From Acidobacteriota bacterium (lineage in GTDB: Bacteria; Acidobacteriota; Blastocatellia; Pyrinomonadales; Pyrinomonadaceae): a DNA stretch of 54,606 nt. This document shows, in pieces, positions 32,870 through 42,008 of the stretch (its first letter is position 1; every line of letters starts with the position of its first letter). A program made the position numbers and the translations under genes. The stretch covers positions 1 to 54,606 of the forward strand of contig QHXQ01000066.1 in the NCBI GenBank assembly GCA_003223935.1, given 5' to 3'. The notes beneath the pieces were generated by a model. The model was not told where the DNA came from. It was given only the letters and a program-made list of their open reading frames with translations, and made no database searches.

Positions 32870-32908
32870 TTGACCCCCGAATTCATTCCACCCTTTATAC
32901 TGTCCATG
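32870..32908 (+). promoter_or_regulatory. promoter of the merR-type gene, probably leaderless
   Basis: TTGACC at 32870-32875 and TATACT at 32896-32901 are separated by 20 bases (18 if TTTATA is taken as the -10 box), a stretched spacing typical of promoters bent by MerR-family regulators. A start site about seven bases past the -10 box falls on the GTG start codon at 32908. The mRNA may therefore begin at the start codon itself. No ribosome site precedes GTG, which agrees. Confidence 0.6.
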
Positions 32909-33417
32909 TGAGCAGCGATAACCACGACAAGGGCGCGCTTCGCTCTGGCGAGTTGGCGCGATTGGCGGGCGTGAGCGCAGACACCTTGCGCCATTACGAG
33001 CGCAAGGGTGTGCTGCCTGCGCCGCGTCGCACGGCGAACGGTTATCGCCGCTATCCACCTGAAGCACTCAAGCGCGTGCAACTCGTGCGGCGCGCGCTGA
33101 TGATGGGCTTCACGCTCGACGAACTCGCCACGATTCTTAAGGCGCATGAACGCGGCGGCGCGCCGTGTCGGGCCGTGCGTCGGCTGGCGGCCGAGAAACT
33201 CGCGCAGGTCGAGACACGCCTGCAAGAGTTACTGGCTTTGCGGGCCGAGTTGCGCGCCACGTTGCGCGATTGGGACGTGCGGCTGGATCAAACTCAACCG
33301 GGCGAGCGAGCGCGTCTGCTCGAAGCACTCGCCGCGCGTGAGGTAAGCAAAGCTGGGCCGGCGCATAGGCGACCCTTTAACGTGAGTCGTAAAAAGGAGA
33401 GACGCAATGAGAAATAA
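32908..33417 (+). CDS. MerR family transcriptional regulator
   Basis: The 169-residue regulator has a winged helix-turn-helix (about 12-75: RSGELARLAGVSADTLRHYE, GYRRYPPEALKRV, MGFTLDELATIL), then a dimer helix of Arg, Glu and Leu. One cysteine in GGAPCRAV (about residue 87) stands at the usual ligand position before the coiled coil, as in metal-sensing members. GTG 32908 is the start. The following secreted gene overlaps its last 11 bases, so both are one transcript and the regulator probably controls itself from the stretched promoter just upstream. Confidence 0.92.
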   Translation: MSSDNHDKGALRSGELARLAGVSADTLRHYERKGVLPAPRRTANGYRRYPPEALKRVQLVRRALMMGFTLDELATILKAHERGGAPCRAVRRLAAEKLAQVETRLQELLALRAELRATLRDWDVRLDQTQPGERARLLEALAAREVSKAGPAHRRPFNVSRKKERRNEK

Positions 33418-33952
33418 GCACTACTTCGTGATCGCTTTAATAGTTATCAGCTTCATGGCCATTGCGGCGCAACTCAACGCGCAGCAGCAACAGTCCACGC
33501 CGCCTTGTCCCATGCAGCCACAGCACACGTCTGAGCATGACACGGCTGCGATGAATCATCGCGGCGATCAGGCGATGGGCTTTTCCCAAACAGCAACGAC
33601 GCACCACTTTCGTCTGAGCAAAGAAGGCGGCAGCATCGAAGTCGAAGCTAATAACGTACAAGACACCGCGAGCCGCGATCAGATTAGAGCGCACCTGCGA
33701 CACATCGCCACATTGTTCGCCGCCGGCAACTTCGACATCCCCATGTTCGTCCACGATCAGACGCCGCCCGGCGTGCCCATGATGCGGCAACTCAAGGACG
33801 CGATCAGCTACAAGTTTGAGGAGACAGAGCGCGGCGGGCGCGTGCTCATCAACACGAAAGACACGAACGCCAGCGCAGCCGTCCACGAGTTTCTACGCTT
33901 CCAGATCAAAGAACATCACACGGGCGATCCATTGGATGCGCCAAGCAATTAA
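33407..33952 (+). CDS. secreted Met/His-rich protein, putative metal-related
   Basis: The 181-residue protein has a signal peptide (VIALIVISFMAIAAQLNA, then QQQ). After it comes a Met/His/Cys-rich stretch (CPMQPQHTSEHD, MNHRGDQAMG), then a mixed domain (HHFRLSKEGGSIEVEANN, IRAHLRHIATLFAAGNFDIP, MFVHDQTPPGVPMM, FLRFQIKEHHTGDP). Soft Met and His ligands in an exported protein suggest copper or a similar metal; I know of no proven function. AAGGAG precedes ATG 33407. It overlaps the MerR gene by 11 bases, an arrangement that fits a metal-responsive pair. Confidence 0.75.
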   Translation: MRNKHYFVIALIVISFMAIAAQLNAQQQQSTPPCPMQPQHTSEHDTAAMNHRGDQAMGFSQTATTHHFRLSKEGGSIEVEANNVQDTASRDQIRAHLRHIATLFAAGNFDIPMFVHDQTPPGVPMMRQLKDAISYKFEETERGGRVLINTKDTNASAAVHEFLRFQIKEHHTGDPLDAPSN

Positions 33953-33985
33953 CGTGGCCGCACATGAGTGCGCCTCAAGAGTAGG

Positions 33986-34095
33986 TCAGTACCGCCTGCG
34001 GTAGCGGGCGGGTATGGCGGCAATTCGGTTAATTGTCGTAACCAATTGGTTAATCGTCGTAACCAAGACCCGCCCGCTACCGCAGGCGGTACTGA
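33986..34095. repeat. long hairpin repeat R4 (copy 4 of 4)
   Basis: Perfect 28-bp arms at 33986-34013 and 34068-34095 surround a 54-base loop, the longest of the four. The loop holds a direct repeat of about 20 bases (GGTTAATTGTCGTAACCAAT at 34028 and a near copy after it). It separates the secreted protein gene from the converging M1 peptidase gene, ending 5 bases from the latter's stop codon. Confidence 0.9.
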
Positions 34096-34099
34096 TCTT

Positions 34100-36757
34100 T
34101 TACTCACGTGCGAACTTGGCGCGGATGCGGACGCAGCGTTCCAGTCCGTCCGATGTTTCGAGCACCTTGAGGCGCAGGTCGCGGTCGAGCGGCGTCTGCT
34201 GTAAAAAATCGTGCACGACTGAGACGGCTTGCGGGCTGCACTGGCCGCCGACGAAGGCCGCGAGCCAGTTGTTGACGAAGAAAATTTTGCGCGTGCGTTT
34301 GAGTTCCGGCAGGGCACGGAGCGCGGGCGCTAAGTAGGGCAAGGTCAACTCCGATTGCTGCGGCGCGTTGAACGGGCCGGCGCTTGCTTCGATCCAACTT
34401 TCGGGCAGGTCACGTTGTTTGAAGTAGGCGTCGAAATATTTCTGCTTCACGTCAGCACTCGCTTGCGCCGCGCCGGCCGCGTAAGCGTAGCGCCGCGCAT
34501 CGTCGCTCTGCTCTTGCGCCGACAGTTTGGCGAGGAGCGCGGGTGCGTCCCGGTCGCTGCGACTGATGAGCGCAGTGACGAGATCGAAACGGTCGCGCGT
34601 GCGCAAGGTCATGCCGGGCACTTTGAGCGTGCCTGCGAGCAACGCCTTGAGCTTGGCGCGCGCCGCTTCGGTCGTGGCAATAGACTGGAACGCGCGAAAG
34701 TATGTGATGCGCAGGCCCGCAGTCTCGGCTTTGAGCATCTGTGTTGCGAGCAACTCTTCAAGCCGCGGCGCGAGCGCGCGTTGTTGCGCGGCTGAGAGAT
34801 AACGATTGAACGCGGTCTGCACGCGGGCCAATACGCTCTGCGTGATCGTCTCATCGCGTTCGGCGGGCAACAACTTGAGCGCCAGTTCGATGTAATCGGC
34901 GGGCGCAAGTTCCGTGACGCGCACCGCGTCCCAGAGCGCGCCCCAGAGCAGCATGCGCAGGAAATCATCGTGCACGCCGCCGAGTTGTTGCATGACGCGC
35001 GCGCGGCTCACAGGGTCGAGCAAGAACTGCCCATAGCCGTAATCCTCGTAGTTGATGAAGACCCAAGCGGGCGTGCGCCGGCCGTGCGCTTCGTCCACTT
35101 CCGCTGTGTGCGCGGCGGCGAGTTTGACGATCAACGTTTCGGGCGGCGCGTCCGCGTAAGCGAGCAAGATTTTCAGACGCATCGGCCACAAGCCGCCTTC
35201 GTTGAGTACATCGCGCTGCATGAGCGTGAAAGATTGAATATGACCCTCGCCATCCGTGCGCCAATCAACGCGCACGTCCGCCATGCCGCGCCGCCTGACC
35301 CAAGCATCAGCCCACGTGTCCAGTTTCTGGCCAGACGTGCGCTCGAACGCATGGACTAGGTCGGCCCATTCGGCGTTACCGAAGGCGTGCTCTTTGACGA
35401 AGAGTTGGATGGCGCGTTGGAAATTGTCCGCGCCGAGATAGAACTCCGCCTGCCTGAGCATCGAAGGCGCTTTGCGATAGACGATGTTGCCGTAAGCCGA
35501 CTTGGCGGCCGAGAGATTTGGAATCTCTTGAAAGATCGGCGTCGTGCCTTTGGTCACGTCCGTCGTGTAAGCGGCAGGCTTCGTGCGTTGATAAAAAATC
35601 TTCCAAGCGTTCATCTGCGGCAACACCTGCTCCATCGCCTTGTAGGCCATGAACGTGGCAAAGCCTTCCTTCAACCACAGGTCGTCGAACCAACGCATCG
35701 TCACGAGATCGCCGAACCACTGATGCGCTGCCTCGTGCAGCATCAACTCGGCGCGCGCCGCCACATCGTTCGCCGTCGGATCAGAGGGAAACAGCACGCC
35801 GTCCTCGCGCAAGAACGTCGCGCCCGCGTGCTCCATGCCGCCGTAAGCGAACTCAGGGATGAGCACGAGATCGTATTTCGGGAACGGGAACTTGTGATCG
35901 AAGTAACGACCGTAAAAATTTAGGCCCTCACGATTGAGCCGGAAGACTTCCGCCAATTCTTTACGCGCGCGCGCGGCTTGCGATTGCCGGACGTAGAGAT
36001 GAGTTTTATAAGGCGACGCTTCATCCTTGAACTCAGCAAACTCGCCAGCAGCGAATGCAAATTGATAAGTGCTGAGCGGTTGCGTTTCATGGAAGCTGAT
36101 AGCGCGGCTGGACTTCTTAAAACTCACATCATCAGCGATGGCATCCCAATCTGCGCTCGTGTTAGAGACAACTTTCCAAAACGGCGACACGTTGGTTATT
36201 GTCAGCTTGAAGCGCGCCTTCAAGTCCGGCTGATCGAAACAGGGGAACGCGGTGCTCGCATCTGAGGGCACAAAGAGCGTGTAGAGATATTCGCGATTGT
36301 CCGTGTGATCTACATAGCGCGTGACGGCGCTGCCCGATGTGCTGATGGGCGACTCGAATGTAAGCTCGACGACGTTAACGCCTGTGACGAGATATGTTTT
36401 AGGAATGACTATATGCTCATTCGTAAAGCGGGCGTCGTTGATCGCTCGACCGTTGACGACGATGCCGCGCACGCTCGCGGTCTGCGCTTGCGGATTGACG
36501 ACACGCCAGTCGAGCACGAGTTCGTCAACGCTCGCGTCGAGCGTGACGCGAATCTCTTCCGTGCCTTTTAATCTATCCGCGCCGGGTTCAAGCGCAATGC
36601 TTAATGCGTAGCGCACGTCGCGGTAATGCGCCGCGCGCCAGCGTGCGAGTTGGCGCGGGACGCCCGCTTCGAGCGCGCCCTTGTCGTCTTGTTCTGTGGC
36701 TTGCACCATGCCGGATAGGAGACAGAATAACAGCGTCAGTAAGATCAGTCGGAGCAT
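34100..36757 (-). CDS. secreted M1 family aminopeptidase
   Basis: The 885-residue exported zinc aminopeptidase has a leader (MLRLILLTLLFCLLSGMVQA), an N-terminal beta saddle with FPCFDQPDLKARF, the exopeptidase motif as GGMEHAG (normally GAMEN), zinc site H341-E342-x-x-H345 in LHEAAHQWFGDLVT and the third ligand E364 in WLKEGFATF. A helical C-terminal ERAP1-like domain fills the last 300 residues. It removes N-terminal residues from peptides outside the cytoplasm. The Asn-to-His change in the GxMEN motif could affect N-terminus recognition. GAGG precedes ATG 36757. Confidence 0.93.
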   Translation of the reverse strand: MLRLILLTLLFCLLSGMVQATEQDDKGALEAGVPRQLARWRAAHYRDVRYALSIALEPGADRLKGTEEIRVTLDASVDELVLDWRVVNPQAQTASVRGIVVNGRAINDARFTNEHIVIPKTYLVTGVNVVELTFESPISTSGSAVTRYVDHTDNREYLYTLFVPSDASTAFPCFDQPDLKARFKLTITNVSPFWKVVSNTSADWDAIADDVSFKKSSRAISFHETQPLSTYQFAFAAGEFAEFKDEASPYKTHLYVRQSQAARARKELAEVFRLNREGLNFYGRYFDHKFPFPKYDLVLIPEFAYGGMEHAGATFLREDGVLFPSDPTANDVAARAELMLHEAAHQWFGDLVTMRWFDDLWLKEGFATFMAYKAMEQVLPQMNAWKIFYQRTKPAAYTTDVTKGTTPIFQEIPNLSAAKSAYGNIVYRKAPSMLRQAEFYLGADNFQRAIQLFVKEHAFGNAEWADLVHAFERTSGQKLDTWADAWVRRRGMADVRVDWRTDGEGHIQSFTLMQRDVLNEGGLWPMRLKILLAYADAPPETLIVKLAAAHTAEVDEAHGRRTPAWVFINYEDYGYGQFLLDPVSRARVMQQLGGVHDDFLRMLLWGALWDAVRVTELAPADYIELALKLLPAERDETITQSVLARVQTAFNRYLSAAQQRALAPRLEELLATQMLKAETAGLRITYFRAFQSIATTEAARAKLKALLAGTLKVPGMTLRTRDRFDLVTALISRSDRDAPALLAKLSAQEQSDDARRYAYAAGAAQASADVKQKYFDAYFKQRDLPESWIEASAGPFNAPQQSELTLPYLAPALRALPELKRTRKIFFVNNWLAAFVGGQCSPQAVSVVHDFLQQTPLDRDLRLKVLETSDGLERCVRIRAKFARE

Positions 36758-36967
36758 CGCGCCTCGTTTGTCGTCAGCAGTTTCGTGGGAGCGCGAACTA
36801 TTCTAACCGATCCGGCGCGTGAATAAAGTCTAAGGGCAGGCGCGACTCCTCAATCGTCACAAACCGGTTCGTCGCTCGGCGGCGCGCATTTTCAGAGTAG
36901 GCAAAGCGCACGCGGCTCGCTACAATCGCGCGCGCATGTTGAATTCAACTCGGAGTGAGGAACGACG

Positions 36968-37150
36968 ATGACGATCACACAAGCAGAGAGCGCAGCGGGC
37001 GTGTGCGAACGCTGCGACCGCGAAAGCCAACACTTGATCAGACAGGTCGCGCCGGACAACTCCGTCCATTACGTCTGCTGGGATTGCCTGCGGCGCGAAG
37101 AGAAGCACGTCAACGTCAGTCGCCGCTTCAAGCGTGCCCGGCGCGCTTAA
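36968..37150 (+). CDS. small zinc-ribbon protein
   Basis: The 60-residue protein has two CxxC knuckles (CERC at 13-16 and CWDC at 37-40) spaced 20 residues apart and a basic tail (RRFKRARRA), a classic small zinc ribbon likely to bind nucleic acid or protein. GAGTGAGGAACG precedes ATG 36968, supporting translation. It stands alone, divergent from the M1 peptidase gene. Function unknown. Confidence 0.75.
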   Translation: MTITQAESAAGVCERCDRESQHLIRQVAPDNSVHYVCWDCLRREEKHVNVSRRFKRARRA

Positions 37151-37331
37151 ATTAAATTTCCAGCACACGCCGCGCTGCTCTTGGCCGCGCTGCCGGTTAG
37201 GAATGCGCCCGCACGTTTGTCTGTGCAGAGATAATCTATCGCCTGCGCCCCGCGCATAACGCCGCGCACCACGTCGCCGCTTCCAACCGGCGATTGCCAT
37301 CCGATAAACTGACGCGCGGAAGGAAGAAAGC

Positions 37332-39158
37332 ATGAAAAAATTGCTAGCGTGCACGTTGACCGTTGTCGTCGCTGTTTGCGCTCTCGCGCAAACCAAAATG
37401 CGATCTGCGCCCGATGTGAAACTGCCCAACGGTTACTGGCCCATTGAAAAGAGCGGCCCCCTGATCGAGAAGACGCAGACCGTGCGGCTTGCGCCCGACC
37501 TATCGCAGTTGACGGCGGGCGAGCGCCGGGGCGTAGCAAAGTTGTTGGAGGTCGGCAAAATCTTTCAGTCCGTCTATGAGCAGCAGCGCCACGAGCGCGC
37601 GCTTGCGGCCGCGCGTGATCTGTTGCAGCTTGATCGCCGACTCGGCTCGCCCGCAGCCACACAGAATCTCGTCACGCTCTATCGCCTCTTTCAAGGCCCG
37701 ATTGCCACGACGCTTGATAACAAGCGCGAGCCGTTTCTGCCCATCGAGTTGACGCCGCCCGGCCAGAGCATGTACGACGGCATCAGCAAACAGGAGGTTG
37801 ACGCCTATCTTGCGGCGCACCCGGACGAGCGCGATGCGCTCCTCGATCAGCGCAGCGTCGTCCGCCGCGCCACCGTAGCTAATCTGCGGCGCGATGTGGA
37901 AAAGCTTCAGCAGTACGGCGCGCTCTCAACCCTGCATCCCGGTCTTCAGGCGGAGTTGATGGTGCGCCTTGAGGAGCGCCTTAAAACGCGCGCCGACGCG
38001 AAAGGCTTGTATGCCGTCCCTTACTCGCTTGCCTACGCCGACGAGATGATCCGCGCGCATGGATTATTGAATGAAGCGGCCGACGCAGTTGCCCGTGACG
38101 ACTGGGAGTTTGCGCGCTACCTGCGCAATCGCGCGCGCGATCTGTTGTCTGACGATTACGAGTCGGGCGATGCCGCGTGGGTCACTGGTCACTTCAAAAA
38201 CTTGAACGCGCAGATCGGCGCGTATGAGACTTACGACGATGCGCTCTACGGCGTGAAGACCTTCTACGCCTTTAGTCTCTTGCGCACGCGCCGGCAGGAG
38301 ACGGACGACCTGCGGCGCGCGATGCGTGGCTTGCAAGCTCTCGAAGACTCGCTGCCCTACGAGCATCACAAGCGCGTGCGCGAAGACATCCCCGTCGGCG
38401 TCTATGATGTCATCGCAGACTTCGGCCAAGCGCGCGGCGGCAACACCGCCACGATCTTGCCGAACGAATCTTATCTGGCGCGCCGTTACGGGCGCACCAT
38501 TCTGTTGCGCGCCAACATCATGCGCAGCCCCGAAATCTTCGAGGGCACGAACCGCACATGGGCAGCGGCCATCGTGCCCGCGCAAAAGGACGATCTCACC
38601 TCCGACGGCAACTTCTACCGCACGCTCTGGCACGAGGTCGGCCACTACCTCGGCGTGGACGCGACGAAGACCGGCCAAGAACTCGCCGCCGCCCTGCAAG
38701 ACGATGCGGACCTGCTCGAAGAGATGAAGGCCGATCTCGTCTCGCTCTACGTCGCCGAAGCTTTGCACAAACAGAGCTATTACACCGACGCACAGCTACG
38801 CTCCGTCTATGCGAGCGGCATCCTGCGCGTCTTGCAAAACAACAAGCCGCGCCGCGACCAACCGTATCAGACGATGGAACTCATGCAATGGAACTTCTTC
38901 ATGGAGCACGGGCTGCTCAGTTTTGATCGGCAGACGCAACGCTTGCGCATCAACTACGGCAAGTATCACGAGGTTGTCGGCCAGATGTTGGCGCGTGTGT
39001 TTGCGGTGCAGTACGAAGGCGACAAGGCTGCGGCCGACCGCTTCGTTGATGAATATGCAAAGTGGGATGAAAGCTTGCACGGCGCAATCGCGCAGAACAT
39101 ACGCGCGAATCAAGGCGCGCGCTTTCGTCTGTTCAAGTACGCCGCGCTCGGCGAGTAG
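37332..39158 (+). CDS. secreted zinc metallopeptidase, dipeptidyl-peptidase III (M49)-like
   Basis: The 608-residue protein has a leader (MKKLLACTLTVVVAVCALA). The metal site is HEVGH at 434-438 and EEMKAD at 463-468, an EExxAD third-ligand motif as in M49 enzymes. Classical M49 uses the longer HELLGH (HExxxH), so this HExxH version is unusual. Between leader and site lies a helical region of 400 residues. It probably cleaves peptides in the periplasm. GGAAGGAAG precedes ATG 37332. The exact family needs a profile search; assignment to an M49-like clan member is by motif only. Confidence 0.7.
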   Translation: MKKLLACTLTVVVAVCALAQTKMRSAPDVKLPNGYWPIEKSGPLIEKTQTVRLAPDLSQLTAGERRGVAKLLEVGKIFQSVYEQQRHERALAAARDLLQLDRRLGSPAATQNLVTLYRLFQGPIATTLDNKREPFLPIELTPPGQSMYDGISKQEVDAYLAAHPDERDALLDQRSVVRRATVANLRRDVEKLQQYGALSTLHPGLQAELMVRLEERLKTRADAKGLYAVPYSLAYADEMIRAHGLLNEAADAVARDDWEFARYLRNRARDLLSDDYESGDAAWVTGHFKNLNAQIGAYETYDDALYGVKTFYAFSLLRTRRQETDDLRRAMRGLQALEDSLPYEHHKRVREDIPVGVYDVIADFGQARGGNTATILPNESYLARRYGRTILLRANIMRSPEIFEGTNRTWAAAIVPAQKDDLTSDGNFYRTLWHEVGHYLGVDATKTGQELAAALQDDADLLEEMKADLVSLYVAEALHKQSYYTDAQLRSVYASGILRVLQNNKPRRDQPYQTMELMQWNFFMEHGLLSFDRQTQRLRINYGKYHEVVGQMLARVFAVQYEGDKAAADRFVDEYAKWDESLHGAIAQNIRANQGARFRLFKYAALGE

Positions 39159-39221
39159 TTAAAAAACAGCACGATGTGCGCGTGTAGTGGACTGTAGGCG
39201 CACGTGCGGCCACTTCATTCG

Positions 39222-39764
39222 TTAGCGTGCGCCGGGCCAAGGCCCCGGCGATCTGTCCGGCAACTCTTTCTCTTCCGTCTCTTCCCTGTAAACGCGGAAA
39301 CCGCGCGCGCGGTAATTATTGAGCGCAGCAGGGCTGTCGAGCGTGCAGGTGTGCAGCCAGACGCGGCGTGCGCCCAACTCCCACGCGCGCTCGACGGCGT
39401 GCGTCAACAACAGTCTGCCAATGCCACGTCCGATGAACTGCGGCAACAGACCGAAGTAAGCAAGCTCAACGGCGCCGCGCGCTTGTCGTTCCAACTCGAA
39501 GTAACCGGCCGGCGTGCCGCTCAGGTAAGCCACCCACGTCTCAAGCTCCGGCCGGTTCAAGTGCTCAAACCAATGCTGATAACTCCAACTCAGCCGATCA
39601 ACCCAGAACCAATCGCCACCCACCGCCGTGTAGAGAAAACGATTGAGTTCCGGCGCGAGTATGCGCGCCTGCCGTAGCTCCAACTCCGCCACAACCGCAC
39701 GCGCTGGCTGCAACTCGCTGGGGTCGTTCATCTCAAGATAGTAAGTTGTAACTTGCCGTCTCAT
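39222..39764 (-). CDS. GNAT family N-acetyltransferase
   Basis: The 180-residue enzyme has the acetyl-CoA loop GRGIGRLLL after LAYFGLLPQF and the distal VWLHTCTLDSPAALNNYRARGF motif, all GNAT hallmarks. The N-terminus RRQVTTYYLEM and AVGGDWFWVDRLSW fit a subgroup acting on small molecules; substrate unknown. ATG 39764 is preferred; the frame stays open to 39842 but that extension looks unrelated. TATACA ends only four bases before this ATG, so a leaderless message is possible. Confidence 0.82.
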   Translation of the reverse strand: MRRQVTTYYLEMNDPSELQPARAVVAELELRQARILAPELNRFLYTAVGGDWFWVDRLSWSYQHWFEHLNRPELETWVAYLSGTPAGYFELERQARGAVELAYFGLLPQFIGRGIGRLLLTHAVERAWELGARRVWLHTCTLDSPAALNNYRARGFRVYREETEEKELPDRSPGPWPGAR

Positions 39765-40143
39765 CGTCTGTATAACACAGCCTTGTATCTGAAAGAGTAA
39801 TTCCCAAGCAGCATCATTCTTCGAGCTAGGCTTAACCGACATTGTAATTGTTGAAGGTCAGAAGCTCGTTAATCTTGCCGCGCCCCGTAGGAATAGAGTT
39901 GATATTACGGCTGGCTTCTACTTCAACGATGGTGTATCGGCTCGGCTCGCTTTTGCTCCTACGGCGCACGCCATGGGCTATTATCTTCCGCCCCTGTCGG
40001 GACGAATATTTGGCTGCAAGAACTTGGAGCGAACCCGCCGGCTGTGCCTTGCATCGCATACGCGGCAGACTTGAAACTCCGCGCCGTCATCCGCATACTC
40101 TCCTCGACGGCACAGCATCACGAAGACTAAGTTGGAAACCTGT
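39765..40143. other. 379-bp gap with decayed REP-like sequence
   Basis: No credible gene is seen. Bases about 39970-40010, read on the minus strand, contain GATAATAGCCC next to Gly/Cys-rich flanks, the same core found at about 46540-46555 beside another palindrome. CGCCCCGTAGGAATAG near 39879 resembles the same family. I read the tract as the remains of REP-type palindromes plus the promoter of the TPR gene. Confidence 0.4.
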
Positions 40144-41337
40144 ATGAAACGCAAAAACTTTCGCGCCACCTTCGCGGTCGGTCTCTTAATCATCACGTTC
40201 GCTGCGACTACCATCGCGCAATCAGGCGCGACGCGCCCGCGCCGCGTGTTACCGAACAGCGCGCCGCCGCAGCCCACGCCGACGCCCACGCAACCCGCGC
40301 GCACGAGCACAACTACCCGCAGCGCGAGCGGCGACACGACGCACGCTTACACGCTGCTGCAACAGAACCAGAACGAAGCGGCCGCGCGCGAAGCCAAACA
40401 GATCGCCGCGCTTGATCCGAACAACGCCGAGGCGTGGAAGATCGCGGGCTTCGCCGAGTTCAATCTCAAGCAGTACAAGGACGCCGCAAGCGACCTGCAA
40501 CGCGCGCTCGACCTGCAACGCAAAGCGGGCGCTGAGGACACAAACACCGTGAACGCGCTCGCCGAAGCTCTCACCCGCAGCGAACAGTTTGAACGCGCCC
40601 TGCCGCTCCTTGTCACGGCCACCACGCGCGCGGGCGCGCAACCCGATGCTACCATGCTCTACCTGCGCGGTCTCGCCGAATTTAACACAGGCAAGCGCGC
40701 CGATGCCGAACGCTCGTTCAACGCGGCCATCAAAGCCGATCCGAAGAACACACCGGCGCTCTTTTATCTCGGTCGCATCGCTTACGAACAGAAGAACTGG
40801 GACAGCGCCATCGCCATGTTCAATCGCGCCACGACCGCCGACGCGCGCCTCGCCGACGCTTGGAAGTTTTTGACGCTCGCTTACATCAATCGCGGCGCAG
40901 CCGCAACGGACGCGAAAGCCGACGCCGATTATTTGAACGCTGTCCGCGCCAGCGAAGGTTTGGTGCGCGCCAAACCGACGGACGTAGGCGCGTTGTCGCT
41001 CAACGGTCAGGCGCTCATCTACGCCAAGCAGTACGCGCAGGCTGTGCCCGTGCTTGAGCGCGCTACGGCCAACACGAACGCGCAAGGGCCGACCTTCTAT
41101 CTGCTCGGCATCGCCTACTCGCGCACCAAGAATTTCCCCAAAGCCATCGCCGCCCTTGAGCGCGCCGCGCAGAAGACGCCTGAGGACGTAAGCATCTACC
41201 GCGAACTCGGCTACGCCTACGAAGTCTCCAAGCAATACGCCAAAGCCCTCGCCGCTTATCAGAAAGGCTCAAGCCTCGCGCCCGACGACGCCGACCTCAA
41301 GCAATCGGTCGAGCGCGTCCGGCCGTTCGCAAAGTAA
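40144..41337 (+). CDS. secreted TPR protein
   Basis: The 397-residue protein has a leader (FAVGLLIITFAATTIA, then QS), a Pro/Thr/Arg-rich linker (about 30-60), then about eight TPR units (for example AYTLLQQNQNEAAAREAKQI, AEFNTGKRADAERSFNAAI, LGYAYEVSKQYAKALAAYQK). It probably scaffolds proteins in the periplasm. No enzyme domain. ATG 40144 is chosen; an upstream TTG at 40132 adds four residues. Heptamer palindrome H4 starts at its stop codon. Confidence 0.88.
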   Translation: MKRKNFRATFAVGLLIITFAATTIAQSGATRPRRVLPNSAPPQPTPTPTQPARTSTTTRSASGDTTHAYTLLQQNQNEAAAREAKQIAALDPNNAEAWKIAGFAEFNLKQYKDAASDLQRALDLQRKAGAEDTNTVNALAEALTRSEQFERALPLLVTATTRAGAQPDATMLYLRGLAEFNTGKRADAERSFNAAIKADPKNTPALFYLGRIAYEQKNWDSAIAMFNRATTADARLADAWKFLTLAYINRGAAATDAKADADYLNAVRASEGLVRAKPTDVGALSLNGQALIYAKQYAQAVPVLERATANTNAQGPTFYLLGIAYSRTKNFPKAIAALERAAQKTPEDVSIYRELGYAYEVSKQYAKALAAYQKGSSLAPDDADLKQSVERVRPFAK

Positions 41338-41433
41338 GTTCAAAGTTTCCGGCGCAAAGTTCAAGGGTTCAAAATCATCGAAGCGTTAGCACAACGATTT
41401 TGAACCTTGAACTTTGCGCCGGAAACTTTGAAC
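41338..41433. repeat. heptamer palindrome H4 (AGTTCAA type)
   Basis: Arms at 41338-41376 and 41396-41433 are near-perfect complements over 38 bases, differing by one G. Both are made of 7-base units including AGTTCAA, AGTTTCC and GGCGCAA. Beyond the arm the right side carries an extra unit TGTTCAA (as complement). The unit is shared with H1. It lies directly after the TPR gene. Confidence 0.85.
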
Positions 41434-41471
41434 ATTGAACTTTACGCTTGTCTTGCAGTAGCATCCCCGAC

Positions 41472-42008
41472 ATGAAAGAAGTGAACCCCCGTCGCGCAGG
41501 CGCGCGCCTACAACCTATCAGCTTAGCTCACGCTGTTCCGATCTTGCTTCTCTTCGCGCTGTTGTGTTGCGCGCACATTGCGCGTGCGGCGGCGTGGCAT
41601 GGGCTTGAGCCGTTGAAGTCGCGGCGCGCGGACGTGGAGCGCGAATTGGGTAAGCCCTTGACGGATGCGCCGAGTGCGGGCGGCGCGTTGCACTTCAAGG
41701 TCGCGGGCGGGACGGTGACGGTCACGTTCGTGTCGGCCAAGTTCGTCGAGACGAAAAAGCTCGCGCCCGAATATGAGGGCACAGTTTTAGAAGTCGTGCT
41801 GCAACACGAGAACGCGCCGGACACACCCGACTCTTTGGGGTTGACGAAAAACGACGACTTCCAGCGCGACGCGAGCGGCACGGTCGCCGTCTATCGCAAT
41901 CTCAAAGACGGCATCTCCTACACCTTCATCAACGGCCACCTGCGCACCACACGCTACGCGCCCGCCGCCGAGCAACTGCTGCACGCGCAGAGAGGAACGC
42001 CGGAATGA
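41472..42008 (+). CDS. secreted protein of unknown function
   Basis: The 178-residue protein has a leader (PILLLFALLCCAHIARA, then AAW) after an unusually long polar start of about 24 residues. The mature part begins WHGLEPLKSRRADVERELGK, a motif I recall from unnamed acidobacterial secreted proteins, followed by beta strands (GGALHFKVAGGTVTVTFVSA) and YRNLKDGISYTFING. No catalytic pattern is seen. The stop codon lies inside heptamer palindrome H5, so the last codon or two are repeat-derived. Confidence 0.72.
   Translation: MKEVNPRRAGARLQPISLAHAVPILLLFALLCCAHIARAAAWHGLEPLKSRRADVERELGKPLTDAPSAGGALHFKVAGGTVTVTFVSAKFVETKKLAPEYEGTVLEVVLQHENAPDTPDSLGLTKNDDFQRDASGTVAVYRNLKDGISYTFINGHLRTTRYAPAAEQLLHAQRGTPE

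Noticed and set aside
39848..40147. Plus-strand frame before the TPR gene
   Set aside because: No ribosome site and no coherent fold; the tract carries REP-like remains.
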